NCBI GenBank assembly: GCA_022494885.1
Contig: JAGVSM010001133.1
Coordinates: forward strand, 186,001 to 250,000
DNA: 64,000 nt
Direction: 5' to 3'
From: Micrasema longulum
Taxonomy: Eukaryota > Arthropoda > Insecta > Trichoptera > Brachycentridae
The position numbers were made by a program, and so were the translations under genes. This document shows positions 43,640 through 55,072 of the stretch, in pieces (position 1 is the stretch's first letter; each line of letters starts with the position of its first letter). The notes beneath the pieces are model-generated. The model searched no databases and had not been told where the DNA came from. It worked only from the letters and a program-made list of their open reading frames with translations.

Positions 43640-43705
43640 TATTTGCTTCGAAGATGTCGTGAAAGCAATGAAATCGGCCACTGGTAATTCCGAATTTGTG
43701 GGTTT
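43640..43705 (+). repeat. Penelope-like motif
   Basis: CGAAGATGTCGTGAAAGCAA, then TGAAATCGGCCACTGGTAAT. Partner of the motif at 42236. Confidence 0.35.
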
Positions 43706-44599
43706 AAGTATTACTTGTCTTTTATTAACATAACAAATTTGAGTTTTTTTTTTGATACACAAAGCCATTATGCTTTATTATTTATAAATATTTTTTTCAA
43801 ATTTGAAAACCAAAAACAAAGAACAATATATTTATTTCTGCTATAAGTCCTATTAAATTAAAAATTTAAGCGTATTTTATTTAACCAATGACAATTGAAG
43901 GGTGCTGAAATGACAGATAATTTTTCCTAGACGTTCTCGTAAAAAATCTGTCTTCACTCCGATCTGATTAATTATTTTTTAAATATTAATCAGGTCTAAA
44001 AACATTTGGCAAATTTGGATTGGTTCTCTAAATAAACGAATGAATCATATAAAACAGTGGTTTAACGATGATTGAATTCGGTAAAAATTAACACACGTCC
44101 TAAAATAACGCAAAATTAATGGCCAGATTGGAAATGGTGATCGATCAATTAAAATAATTTATTTTCATTCCGTGTTGGATGCAAATAATGAAATAAACAC
44201 GCAGAACACATAAAACTGAAACACAAAGCGAATAATTCGTTTGTGCATTTCTCATTTTAGCCACTGTTTGTTTATGTGGTGATGTGGTTAACTCTATAAA
44301 GGTTGAACCACAATCATTTGAAAGTATGGTACAATAGAAATTACTTTGATATATTTAGTGAGAATTATTATAGGGCTTTATAAAACCATTTAACCATAAG
44401 CATTATGGAACTAAAATGATTGTCAAAAATTCAAGAACTTAAGGAAACAATATAATTCTATTTTCTTTTAATTATAGGTTTACTCAAACATAACTTGGGA
44501 AAAATGAAATATATTTAAAATAATTATCCCTCACGTAGAACCGATTATATCCATGAATTAGCATGGTTTTATTTTTAAAAGATCCACGTTGACTATTTT

Positions 44600-44908
44600 A
44601 TTACTGGATGAAAACAATTTATCAAAAGCTTTGTCAGCTTTTTGTTATACACAGAGACTTTTCCAAGACTTTTGATAGTGTTAACTACCACTACAAGTTT
44701 TATTACTGAAATTAAAGGCGTTGGGCACGGATGATGCTCTACTAATGTGGGTTAGTATTTGATGACGTAAATTTATTAGTTAAGAGTGGCAAAGCATTGT
44801 CAAGAAGTATCAAAGCCTTTAGCGGTGTTCCACAAGGTTGGTATTTTGGCCAAGTTCTTTTTATATTTTTTATTAATGGTATCCTAAATTGATATAAGGT
44901 ATTATTAA
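44600..44908 (+). mobile_element. LINE reverse transcriptase, fragment 1 (catalytic blocks)
   Basis: HRDFSKTFDSVNY at about 44650-44690 matches the FxDFSKAFDxVNH block. KAFSGVPQGWYFGQVLFIFF at about 44812-44870 matches the SGVPQGSxLGPLLFLIF block, and INGIL follows. Frames are broken between them. A nested Penelope-like element interrupts the gene right after INGIL. Confidence 0.75.
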
Positions 44909-45199
44909 TATTTAAAGCAATATCTTTGTGGTCAAACATTTTATTAAATGTTAATTAACATTTGTATGTAACCACTTACCAACTTTTCTATGTCTACCGG
45001 TTTCGAGACGTACCCGTCTCTTTGCCAGGACACCAATTAAACCAACATGCAAAACGCACCATACAACTTTACCATCGTTTTTGCAAATGTTTTTTAATCA
45101 AAACGACATGCATTTTAATAAGCACATGCACTGATCAGGTTAAATAACATTAAGTAAAATATTTGACCACAAAGTTAATGTTTTAAATATTATTAATAT
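44909..45199 (-). mobile_element. Penelope-like short element with terminal inverted repeats, nested in a LINE
   Basis: The ends ATATTTAAAGCAATATCTTT and GTGGTCAAACATTTTA at the left mirror TAAAATATTTGACCACAAAG and TTAATGTTTTAAATAT at the right. The minus strand inside reads GTGTCCTGGCAAAGAGACGG, GTACGTCTCGAAACCGGTAG and ACATAGAAAAG. The arms GAGAC and GTCTC can pair immediately before GAAAC, as in a hammerhead-like core. The flanks are both rich in TATTATTA, so the target duplication cannot be fixed. No protein is encoded. Confidence 0.65.
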
Positions 45200-45945
45200 A
45201 TTTTAGATCAATTAAATAATGATTAATAACTTTTTTATGCCGATTATCTTAAAATATTCAGATATTTTACTGAGATGCTTTCGCTGTAGTGATTGCCAAC
45301 GTGTTGAGAAGACCTGATAAGGCACCACAATAAGAAGAATAAAGTATTCAAAATTGTAATATTATTCAAGAAAATATCAATAATTTAACTGAATAGCGTA
45401 AAAATAATATGGTACTTGAAGTGTTCAATAATTAGATTCTACAGAGGTAACTATAAAATATTCTTCAACAACACTTTACAAAAGGATTTTTTAGAATCGG
45501 TAAAGCCAATTCGTGTTTTAAAAGTTACTTTTGACGAACTAATAAACTTCTATAAACACAAATGTCAGAGATAAAGGAATGAAAATGCTAGGTTTTGTAC
45601 TTAGAATGTTCAAAGATTTCGATAGAATGTATACAAACTCTTTACACTGCATTTGTTCGTAGTCAAGTGGCGTACTGTACTTGAATATGGTCTCCGTATT
45701 ATAAAATACACATCGAACTTTTTGAATCGATTCAGAGAAAATTTCCAAGACACATTATTTACTAGAAAAGCTGTAAAGAAAAAAGCAGAACTAAAATTGC
45801 CTTCATTGTATGACAAAAAAGAAATGTTTAGTTTAATGTTACTGTATAAAATAGTCAACCCTCTATTTGATTGGCCAGAAATCGTGCAATCAACGAACTT
45901 ACGTGTACCACAAAGACGTACGAGACAATGTAATTTCTGAAAGAA
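45200..45945 (+). mobile_element. LINE reverse transcriptase, fragment 2
   Basis: At about 45237, FYADYLKIFRYF continues the YADDxKIF block, with YADY in place of YADD. The frame 45653-45940 reads VVKWRTVLEYGLRIIKYTSN, RENFQDTLFTRKAV, KEMFSLMLLYKIVNPLFDWP, then NLRVPQRRTRQ. RxxLEYGxxIW, IQxKFxRxL, LLYKIxNxxID and RVPxRxxR are the jockey/CR1 C-terminal blocks. The piece is in register with fragment 1 if 44909-45199 is removed. Confidence 0.78.
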
Positions 45946-46394
45946 AACTACCAAACTAATGTTAATTGAAATAACGTTATAAATGGGTTGGCAATTATTG
46001 CCAATAAATTTGTAAATATTATTGATATTTTTAACAAAAATGATTCACAAATTGAAAAATGTCTATAATCTTACTTTTTACTTGAAATTTAAGTCATTGT
46101 ATTTTGTTTTCTCTTCATATACAAGTGTATTTTGTATCTTATCTTTATTTTGGTTTTCCTTTTTAATTTTGCTCTCCAATTGTCTTTGGTTTACATAATA
46201 TAAAACTTTAAATTTATTTTTTAAATATTTTAATTTTATTATCACGTGTAGCAATGAAAATGGTATTTTTAAAATTACTGTGTACAATAAAAAGCGGTAA
46301 GCCATGTCAAAAAAAATATTTTAAAAAATAACTTCATTGGAGAGAATTTATCACGATTACCGAAATTATAATGTAAATTTATTCGTTTACGATA
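45946..46394. other. No gene seen
   Basis: AT-rich sequence. GGGTTGGCAATTATTGCCAA at about 45984 may be the LINE 3' UTR. Confidence 0.4.
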
Positions 46395-46668
46395 TTTATC
46401 ATCATCATCATCCTTATCAACACATGATGATGCATCGGATACTGCATTGTCAAATAAAATGCAGCGTTTATCGATAATCTGTTACAGGAAGGTAAGGTAA
46501 TTTACCTTACGATTCAGGTGCCAGTCCAGTGACAGTCATTTTATAACTTCATTGTAAAACCACCTTCCAAAATAAATATTCCGTTCCGATCTTTAAAGGA
46601 ATCGAATCGAGAACATATAGGACACGGTAGGCGAATGCGCCAAACATTAAACTACAAGTCGGAATTTT
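46395..46668 (-). repeat. SINE-3 (tRNA-derived, (GAT)n tail)
   Basis: On the minus strand a tRNA-like head reads TTTGGCGCATTCGCCTACCG (A box TGGCGCATTCG) and GTTCTCGATTCGATTCC (B box GATTCGATTCC), spanning about 60 bp. The body contains TGACTGTCACTGGACTGGCA. The element ends in GATGATGATGATGATAA, a (GAT)n tail at about 46398-46415. Only one copy of this family was found in the window. Confidence 0.55.
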
Positions 46669-47373
46669 CTTAGCTCGATTTCCCTTTTCAGGATTTTTAT
46701 CTGAGAGGAGACATCGTGTCGAAAACACTCGTCTAGGATTCTTTTAGAGATAGAACTGTATTCTTAGTCCGCTCGGACACAGACCAACAAGTTGACACTT
46801 GGAGTTGACAGTTGAACTTGTTTTAAAGACTTCATGCATTTTGTCAGTAAAACCTCGATATATCCATTGAAACTTGGGTAAGTAATATGTATTTTTTTTC
46901 GAAACTGGAATATAATGCCTTTATTTAACCGTTTAAGAAATTCAATGTCGCATTTTTCGTACATCCGTCGCTGTTCTACGATCACGACTATATATGCATA
47001 TATGTAGTTTTAAAATAAAATTAACATAACCGTGATCATTTGTAACAGAGAAAGCAATAGAATCGTGAAAGCAGTATTTTTTGGAGAAATATAAGGGACA
47101 TGAATATTGTAATCTTGCACCCAAAAAGATGACACAGTATCATAAATAAACTTGTTTGTCTTTGTATGGCCGCGCTCGCCGTAAAGGCGTCAGCGTCGCG
47201 TCCGACGACAAACATTGTATCATGTACCTACAGAATGAAACGTTTGTTTATGAAGAAGCCTTAGTTTATCGCGCACTACGTCAAATCTGCGGGTAATTTT
47301 TGTTGCTAATATAATAAAATAAATGGATATTTGAGAATTAGTTCAATCCTTTTTTTAGGTACACATACCTACT
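46669..47373. other. No gene seen
   Basis: A CpG-rich patch at about 47165-47210 (GCCGCGCTCGCCGTAAAGGC) is short and has no exon structure. Confidence 0.4.
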
Positions 47374-48215
47374 AGGGGCGTGCGGTGAGGTTTTGATTAG
47401 GAAAGCAGTCACTTAGTACTAGATACATAGATAGTATATGTGCCTAATACTGACACAGTAATTCAAATTAAATGCTTCGGATTTTAATAAAAAGCAATTT
47501 GATATCACAAATTCAGCATAAAAATATCATATTTGATAATTGAATATTCTAATACGACTTTGTCAACCAATTAAGTAATTCTTAACTAAAATATGTAATA
47601 AGATAAGCATTTTTTTGTTTTGTAAAGCATTTTGTGAAAAAGCCATAAATTATATGGTTATGGTATTTGTTACAATCAATATAGTGTAAAGTTTCCGCAA
47701 ATCAAGTTTTGTAAAATTTACATTGAAAATAAATGTAAAAATGGCATTTTTCAATAAAAATGATAAAAGCGCCATCTACGAATAATAAGTTTCATATTTT
47801 TGTTTAGAATCACCTTAAGTGCTTAATTTATTGTAAAATAGTCACAATAAAAAATAAACACGAATTAGTCTGTTAGAACTGTTTCAATAGCGCTTCTAAA
47901 GATCTCAATTTTACGCATGCGCGGACTTGTGAATTCGGTATTGGGAGATCGTATCATAGAAACTAGCAGACTTATTTCAAATTAGTCAGAGCGCAGTGAA
48001 TTATACTTCAGCTAGCGCATAACTGCGCAAGCAAAACATTGTGTATGGGCTTTTCACCTTTTTTTGTTAATCAAAAAAATTTTTGAAATTACCATAAATA
48101 TAAGATAATTTATAGTTGATTTGATTATATAAAAAAAATCTCACTAATTATTTAAAACAAAAATTTGTAGGGAAGCATTGCCGCGTATGCTATCTATGTA
48201 CATACTTCCATACAT
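47374..48215. mobile_element. Possible DNA element starting AGGGGCGTGCGGTGAGG
   Basis: The start motif AGGGGCGTGCGGTGAGG resembles AGGCGCGTGCGGTGA at 23219 inside the TTAA insertion. Both regions later contain GCCGC...ATCTATG (48182-48200 and 24098-24118). This suggests a shared family, but no inverted ends or target duplication could be confirmed for this copy. Confidence 0.3.
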
Positions 48216-48369
48216 TATATTTTAATTTAATTTTATGTACATACACATCCGTATATTGCCAAATGCAATTTTTTCAACCAAACAACAACATTAAAAGTGA
48301 TATTATTTATTTATTTCCAACTTCATTGACAACAGTATACGCACTTTGACTGGTCCCTTATTGAAAACA

Positions 48370-48565
48370 ATATCAGCGGCCTCTGTGGTGTAGAGGTCAA
48401 GAACTCACACACGGAAGGTCTGGAGTTCGATTCCCGGTGAGAACACAAAAATTAACTGTAATTTTTCTCAAGCCTAGGTGTTCTGTGATGTAATTCACCA
48501 GTGTAATTGGGTCTGCTGGTCTGTTGCTGTGCAAAAATTATATAAATAAATATCCTCCAGCCAAC
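48370..48565 (+). repeat. SINE-1 copy (tRNA-derived)
   Basis: The head reads GCGGCCTCTGTGGTGTAGAG (A box TGGTGTAGAGG) and GGAGTTCGATTCCCGGTGAG (B box). The body contains CTCAAGCCTAGGTGTTCTGT, GATGTAATTCACCAG and GGTCTGTTGCTGTGCAAAAA. The same head and body are at 62653. The head resembles a full tRNA but with mismatches, and is followed by SINE sequence rather than a terminator. Confidence 0.8.
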
Positions 48566-49615
48566 TAAATAAGACAAGCGCTTTTTCATATAACCATACA
48601 AATGTACGCGCGCATATTTTGTAGAACCTACTTTACAGTAGAATAAACTACATTTTTATTCAAACAAAAATATAAAACAGCAGATAATTTTATCCCAAAA
48701 AAACACAAATAGTCAGCGTTCAATGAAACCTCATATTTTTTAAATCGCCATTCACCGTGCGTTAATCTTATGACGATAAATCGCATTTTTTAAAACAGTT
48801 TCCATTCCGGCTCGTTTGTTTGTTCAATTGGCGAATACAACTCAAAATACGAGTAGTAGCTGGGACAGGCTGCAGGAAACATTTTCATTTGGTTCTGTTG
48901 AGTCTCGCAATGCATGGGGATGCAGAGGGGTCTCGGGCCAATATTCGATGATTGATAATTTCATGCGATTGCCCCTAATCTCTACAAACAGCCGCGGCTA
49001 TTTCAATTGGAGTGATGAAGGACATAAGTGCATTGCGAGCGATTTCATCTGCTATAGAGTTCCCACCGTATTGTGGACAAATGGGTTGATAGACTAATGC
49101 CGAGTCGTGAATGACCCGTCAATCCTAACAATTTATAGATCTATACCGAGTCAGGTTAAATAATATGTTAAGTACTGTTTAATTGAGCGGACGTAATATC
49201 GATTGAAGTTCAAAATAACCCAAAGCAAAAAAAAGTTGTTTATTTCATGCTAACGTAAATTGCTTTTAATTTAATTTTATTACAGCAATTCACAAGTAAT
49301 TATTTATACAACAAATTAATTAAGTAGTAAAAGTAAACATACATATTTTTTATTTTTATGTTGGTTCATCTAAACTACCTATCTAATAATAGCTTCCCCG
49401 TTCTAAGGCAGTAGATTATGTATTAAAAATATAATAATATAAAAAAGTAATTACAGTTTTATCATAATGTGTGCTTTTTCAGTCTTAAAAGTAAACAATA
49501 AATATCCAGAGAAAACATAAATAATACCAAAATCTCTATATCTTAAGTCCTAAGTCATTACTAGTAAAACAAGAAATCAGCTTACGTCCTTCTACATAGG
49601 ACAACAATTTTGAAA
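48566..49615. other. No gene seen; GC-richer island at 48800-49130
   Basis: An open frame of 93 residues on the + strand (48816-49097) covers the island. It has no domain I recognise and its composition is ordinary, so I do not call it a gene. The island may be single-copy conserved DNA. Confidence 0.35.
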
Positions 49616-49619
49616 CTGT

Positions 49620-49860
49620 AACTATGCGGAGAGGATAGACCGCCTCTTAATCATGTCTTTGCATACATACTTCGCTTCGTTTACATTTATACATCTTCTC
49701 ATGCACGCACGACGATAACTCTGACATTTGACTTATCCATTTTCAAGTACATACCATGTCTTTTATGTGTCCTCGTTTTCTCAATCATTAAAAATTCGTA
49801 TTATAAATCTATTTAGCCGTTTTTTTGCTCTCTATTCACTCTACATGTTCAGACCAGCGG
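49620..49860 (-). mobile_element. RTE-like LINE 3' end, heavily decayed
   Basis: GAGAGGATAGACCGCC, TACATTTATACATCTTCTCA and TGCACGCACGACGATAAC match the ACMRRCMNVEE and RNNRRAC region of the better copies in reverse. Frames are lost. Confidence 0.6.
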
Positions 49861-49976
49861 TAATGTTACAAACTATTGTAAGACGTCACTTCCCATTATG
49901 TACACAAAAATTGTTTTTCTTTTACGTAATGCGAAACGTTAATGTATTTATAAAAATTGTATTTAGTAGTAATATT

Positions 49977-50104
49977 GTATACTTATATTTGTTATCTGAA
50001 TAAAAAAAATTAATTTTGACTTTTTATAATACATAGAAATGTATACTTATATTTGTTATCTGAATAAAAAAAATGAATTTTGACTTTTTATAATACATAT
50101 AAAT
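49977..50104 (+). repeat. 64 bp tandem duplication
   Basis: The unit beginning GTATACTTATATTTGTTATC and ending TTTATAATACATAGAAAT occurs twice in a row (49977-50040 and 50041-50104) with two differences. Each unit contains GAATAAAAAAAA, like a LINE or gene 3' end. Confidence 0.85.
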
Positions 50105-50239
50105 TAAAACAATTTAGATCTCAATTTGTTGCAACAGAGAAGAAAAACATTTTTGAGATGGAAATATGAATCATCTTCTTTCTTTTTTTTTAAAAAAAAA
50201 GAAATATTTACGTTTTGATTATTAATCCAAATATTTCGA

Positions 50240-50318
50240 TTTGGGGTCATTTTCAACGGGTTGTAAATAACTCACTATAAGAAAATGGAAATCAAGTTGG
50301 ATAGAGTGGTTCTTCTCT
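50240..50318 (-). repeat. SINE-2 body fragment
   Basis: TTTCAACGGGTTGTAAATAA, CTATAAGAAAATGGAAATCA and AGTTGGATAGAGTGG, in reverse. The B-box side is lost. Confidence 0.55.
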
Positions 50319-50514
50319 TGTGGTGAAATCTCTTCTTTTATCTCTTCTCCTTTCCTGTTTCTTTTTTATTCCTTTTTCCTATTGAGTAAAAGTATTGATT
50401 TAAAGTAATTTATGTACAAATACAGCGATTTATTTTTTTGTGTATCTTCAGTTTTTTAAAATTTTCTGCTGGCTATGTTTTGTAACTTGAATTATAAAAA
50501 CATTTTTATTATAT

Positions 50515-50620
50515 TTTATTGGTTGGTTGGAAGAAATTGCCATTTATCAATAAGCCCGCCAATATACAATTGACATCATGTAAAAAATGTAAATAAATAA
50601 AAAAATATTTATGCCTTGGC
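50515..50620 (+). mobile_element. CR1-like LINE 3' UTR fragment
   Basis: GGTTGGTTGGAAGAAATTGC, TTATCAATAAGCCCGCC and an AAATAAATAAAAAAAT tail match the 3' UTR of the LINE at 16046. Confidence 0.55.
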
Positions 50621-50631
50621 TTATGACGTTT

Positions 50632-50860
50632 ACAGGGCTTATGACATTTCATTGGTTGGTTTTAGTGGCTTCTTTAGACACTGTGTAACATTCATTCTGC
50701 CTGTTTAAACCCACGTTTCCTCAACTCCTCCATCTGTTGACTACAATGACAGCTCATAAGCCCTGTTAATGTTGAGACATCCATACCCCGTCTTAGAAAA
50801 CTCCAGGGAGGAAATCCAGCCTGTCTGCAAATATTTGGACATATTCTAAACCAAAAAAAA
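50632..50860 (-). repeat. Family A, rearranged
   Basis: CAGGGCTTATGACATTTCAT, TTAGACACTGTGTAACATTC, CTCCTCCATCTGTTGACT, then a second AGCTCATAAGCCCTG in the opposite direction. X-like CTCCAGGGAGGAAATCCAGC follows. Two units appear fused. Confidence 0.6.
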
Positions 50861-51554
50861 AAAACATTTATTGGAATGCGACATAACGACACTTTTATTT
50901 TGATTGTTTCTTTTGTAAACTTTTTTTTACAAATTTTTAGTAAAACTTGATAATTAGATTTATTATTTTATCAAAAATCCTTTTTACTTAACAATTTAAT
51001 ATTGTTCTATATCAACCGTCTATATCAACCGAATTTGTACTGATTTTTTATTTTATTTAATAATTCAATAAAATTTTACATCAATTGTATTTTTGTACAG
51101 TTTTTTTTTGAAATTTTAAGAAAAACCTGGTAACTGAATTCACTCTTTTACCAAAAATCCTTCCGATTTATCGTATCTGCCAATTTCATTTACTAGTCCG
51201 CCCACCATGCCAGTTGAAACAATTGGATAATGGAGACAAATAAAATTAAGCAATTAATCGACATGTCAAAATCGCTGGTTCAAATATTTGTTCATTATCA
51301 TCATCGAAGTTCGTCAGAGCTGATGTTCGGGAGATTTGATGCGAGTATGGACATTCACAATTTGTGGAAATGGCATTTTCCAAAATTCAAAAAAAATATA
51401 TACAGGGAGTATTCTTTATACTTCCATTGGATCTTTATTTATTTGACGGACTTATGCAGTTCATTTCAACAAGGGTAAATAGAATTTCTTATTATAAATA
51501 CAGGCACCAATAGAATAAATTATAAATATATAAAATTAAAGCTAGGACAAAAAA
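50861..51554. other. No gene seen
   Basis: AT-rich; includes two related lines of sequence around 50930-51160 (ACAATTTTTGxAAAACxTGxTAA types) that look like an old local duplication. Confidence 0.35.
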
Positions 51555-51745
51555 AAACAACTACCTCAAGGCAAGATCCGGTCTATTTTAGTGAATTTTT
51601 AAATCTGTAAAGACTTACACCAAAAAAGTCCAGATTCTATCTCGAGTTTACAATACGACACAATCGGGACATTGGTGCATGCAAGCCGCTGTGTTGATCG
51701 AGGAACAGCACATTATTATTTCGCAACCGGCGGATACACACATTC
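51555..51745 (-). mobile_element. LINE C-terminal fragment (family of 19885)
   Basis: The minus strand reads RRLRNNNVLFLDQHS, then GLHAPMSRLCRIVNSR and a stop. The remaining 3' sequence, TTGGTGTAAGTCTTTACAGA then GACCGGATCTTGCCTTGAGG, is shared with 20120-20194. Confidence 0.68.
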
Positions 51746-52219
51746 ATCTTATCATTAGGGGATTTTTTTTTTTTAAGCCCACATTTCGATCTTTACGCTC
51801 AGCGCTGTGACGTCACCTCGCAACTCTTTCTTTGCTCGCGATAAACTATTTTCAGTAGTCGACAAAATGGAATATCTAGTCACAGTATTAGATATTCTGT
51901 AATCCTCAAAGCTTTTTGTAGAAGACGACCTCGAAAGTACAAGCGGCAAAACTTTACATGACATCGAGAACGAACCACAAGATGTTCATTTACATTCACA
52001 TTTAATTTTTTTCAAACATTTCTACTAGTAAATGAGTATGTTTCCATGACACGCCCATGCGTTTATTTCATTTTGTTAGAAAATCAAACAGCATTAGTTA
52101 ATATGGATAATTATGATAGAACTAATTTGCATAAAGGTAAATAAATAATTATACTAGAGAAATTTATAGATTAAAAAAAAACGATAAGTTAATAAAGGTG
52201 ACAATAAGTACTTAATGTT

Positions 52220-52605
52220 ATAAAATATTCGTATGTAATCACTTACCGACTTTTCTATGTTTACCGGTTTCGAGACGTACCCGTATTTTCGTCATGAGAC
52301 TATTTAAACCAACATGCAAAACCGATTATACAGCTTCACCATAGTGGCACAAAAATAAAAAAACCAGCACCACATGCATTTGAATAAGCACATGCACTGA
52401 TTAGGATAAACATGCACTGATTAAATTATGAAAATATTTTATGTTGTTTGAGAAATATTTGAAAAAAAGGGTTAGGAGAAAGGCGTCAGTTCATTAAGTT
52501 AAGGGTGACTTGACAATGGAACATCGTTTGACGGGCTATATTGAAAGGTAGTTTGATTATTGATAAAAGGAACATGATTTTTTAAAGCATTCTTCTATGA
52601 AATAT
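52220..52605 (-). mobile_element. Penelope-like 3' end with coding remnant
   Basis: The + strand carries TGTTTACCGGTTTCGAGACG, TACCCGTATTTTCGTCATGA and AAACCAACATGCAAAACCG, the family end in reverse. At 52600-52500 the minus strand reads MEIFHRRML, a stop, then KIMFLLSIIKLPFNIAR, parallel to the KMEMFHISKAL...PLVNHQTTFNI stretch at 41616. The copy is decayed. Confidence 0.6.
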
Positions 52606-53312
52606 TTCCATATTTAAATTTGTTGCAACAGAGAGGGAAAACATTTTTGAGAAGGGAATATGGAAGTCAAGGAATTTACAAAGCTTGTGACCTGTAATTA
52701 ATTAATTAATTGATTTACATAATTAATTAATTGTAAAGTTAATTGTACATTATTTGAGACATAAGACTAAAAGTCCTGTGTTGAGATAGGACTAGCAGTA
52801 AGTTGACACAAACACATGAGTTTATCACCACAAATATAGAATCAGAAACATAATTTTTTTTTTTTTTTACAAATACATATATATGTACATGGCACATCAA
52901 TATGGTAAACAGTAAACTCAAACATTTGTAAAATCATCAGGGAGTTTCCTACTCAAATCTCTTCCACAAAGGTAAATCCAGTCCTTAACTACTTTCTTGA
53001 AAATAGTTTTTTTCCTTGAGAGCTTAATACGCTATTCCAAAATATTGAACACTCTCGGTGCGATAAATGAAAGATGTCTGGTCTGATGATTGGCTGGTTT
53101 AAGTGGCCCCTTTACACAGTGTGTAACATTCACCATTCTGCATATGTTCAAACATCCACATTTCTTCAACTATTCCATCTGTTGAATTTTGTGAAGTAGA
53201 AGAGCTGAAACCTTTATCACGTGGTCCATATTCCTTTCTGAAAAATGTTTTTCGTCTCTGTTATCAGTTTTCCAGTCTGCAAGCATTTGGATATACTCAA
53301 AACATTGTTGTA
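52606..53312 (-). repeat. Family A, several rearranged pieces
   Basis: AAATTTGTTGCAACAGAGAG at 52617, GGAAGTCAAGGAATTTACA, then a large diverged stretch. 53085-53225 has the body (TGGCTGGTTTAAGTGGCCCC, CACAGTGTGTAACATTCACC), and 53258-53310 has X in the opposite direction (CAGTCTGCAAGCATTTGGAT). Confidence 0.6.
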
Positions 53313-53334
53313 TTTTCATATTATCTACTTTTTG

Positions 53335-53580
53335 CTATTTATTTGTATGTAAGCGCATGTGCTCATTAAAATGAATGTCGTGTTGGTTTTGTAATTTTGT
53401 GCAGTTATGGTGAAGTTGTATAGTAGGTTTTGCATGTTGATTTAACTAGTGTCCTGACGATGAAACGGGTATGTCTCGAAACTGGTAGACAGAAAAGTCA
53501 GTAAGTGGTTATATAAAAATACTTAATAAGATTTTGTAAAATGTTTGACCACAATGTTAATGCTTCAAATATGTGAGTTA
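53335..53580 (+). mobile_element. Penelope-like end with the best hammerhead-like core
   Basis: The + strand reads TAGTGTCCTGACGATGAAAC, GGGTATGTCTCGAAACTGGT and AGACAGAAAAGTCAGTAAGT. CTGACGA (53454-53460) fits CUGANGA. GTCTC is followed by GAAAC as in a hammerhead core. The opposing strand of stem II (GAAAC here, GAGAC in other copies) is one base away from CTGACGA rather than next to it. The outer end is TGTTTGACCACAATGTTAAT, then GCTTCAAATAT. No coding remnant. Confidence 0.6.
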
Positions 53581-53963
53581 GATTACTTATGTATTTGTGC
53601 AATGTGTATGTGTGTTTTTTAGTTTGTATATATGTTGAAAAACATTTAAAAAACGTTTTTTAATACTAAGTAATATAACTTAATATTTACTTTGTGAAAA
53701 ATCACTACATATATTCAATATCGTTATGAGCGTTCCGTGAGCGAATTCCAAAAAGTTTATCATTTTAATTTTATATTTTTAAAGCGCTTACCTTTGGTTT
53801 ACTTATTGAGCTATTCAAAAGCACTTACAGTTAACACAATCTTTATTTATATTTAACATTTTGGAACTATTTACTATATCTACCAGAATAAAAACTAAAT
53901 CTCTCATAAAAAAATAAAATGCATGGTTCATTATTATTATTCGCCCATTAAGACGTGATATAA

Positions 53964-54310
53964 GATATGGTCCCGTGGCTAGTGCCACGGACTTATGGAT
54001 CAGAGATCTGGGGTTCAAATCCCACTTTAGATGAATTAAATTTAATTTCCATTATTTTTTAGTTAGTTATTTACAACTCGTTGGAAAAAAATGGTCCCTA
54101 AAATAGAATTTTCGGCAAATCAAATATTTAGAAGATATGGTCCCGTGGCTAGTGCCACGGACGTATGGATCAGAGATCTGGGGTTTAAATCCCACTATAG
54201 ATGAATTAAATTTAATTTCCATTTTTTCATAGTTAGTTATTTACAACTCGTTGGAAAAAAATGGTCCCTAAAATAGAATTTTCGGCAAATCAAATATTTA
54301 TTTTTTCTTT
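53964..54310 (+). repeat. SINE-2 tandem pair (170 bp period)
   Basis: Two nearly identical units start at 53964 and 54134 with GATATGGTCCCGTGGCTAGT. Each has A box TGGCTAGTGCC, B box GGTTCAAATCC (second unit GGTTTAAATCC), the body TTAATTTCCATT, GTTAGTTATTTACAACTCGT and TGGTCCCTAAAATAGAATTT. The few differences suggest a recent duplication. The near-identical 3' part (CGGCAAATCAAATATTTA) closes both units. Confidence 0.85.
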
Positions 54311-55072
54311 AAAAAAAAAATAAAAATATCTTGCCATAGTTATGAGTTTTGATGTATGTATTTTTTTCTTATCGTTAAATTTGCTGATGTTTTAAAATAT
54401 TTATATTTTTTACGATTTTGTTAAAATATGTTTTTTCATGTTTTTTTTTATATTTTGCTAATGGCGTGAATAAATGAATACAAATTTAGAAATCAGCTGA
54501 GTATTGAAGTCGCAAATAAAAGTAAATATTTCAACACAATAACTCAAAAATACAATTCTTTTGGCTTGCTTTTCAGATTAGAATTTACTAAACATAAATA
54601 AAACTTACTCAAATACAAAAAAGGATTGAATACCCATGAAGTTTTAGCAACTATTTTAAAAACAGACAAAAATGAATTTCAACTTACACTTTGTTAAACC
54701 ACTTTTAAGTAATAAAAACATCTTAAAATAAATAGTGAAGTTAAGGAAGCCTTTACATAATAATTAAAACATGATTTTATTTATAGAAAATTGGTGAGAG
54801 CTTCCCTAAATACTCTAAAATGGCACTTTAAGTTTCCAACATTAAAACACAATTAAGCGTCATTAGTAACAGGCTTTATGTTTAGAAGTTGTGAACAGAT
54901 TTAAGGCTTCTTATAATGTTCGTTCACTTAATTGAGGATGTATCGTGAACCGTTATCCTACGTCAAACGATTTGAGACGCTACTATGCACGAATTAAATC
55001 AAACGAAAGGGTTGCCGATCGCTTATGCGAAATATTAAATAGGTTTTGTGCTTTTTCGGGTTTCAGTGAACC

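Noticed and set aside
44700..45945. Functional reverse transcriptase gene
   Set aside because: Stops, frameshifts, YADY in place of YADD, and a nested insertion.
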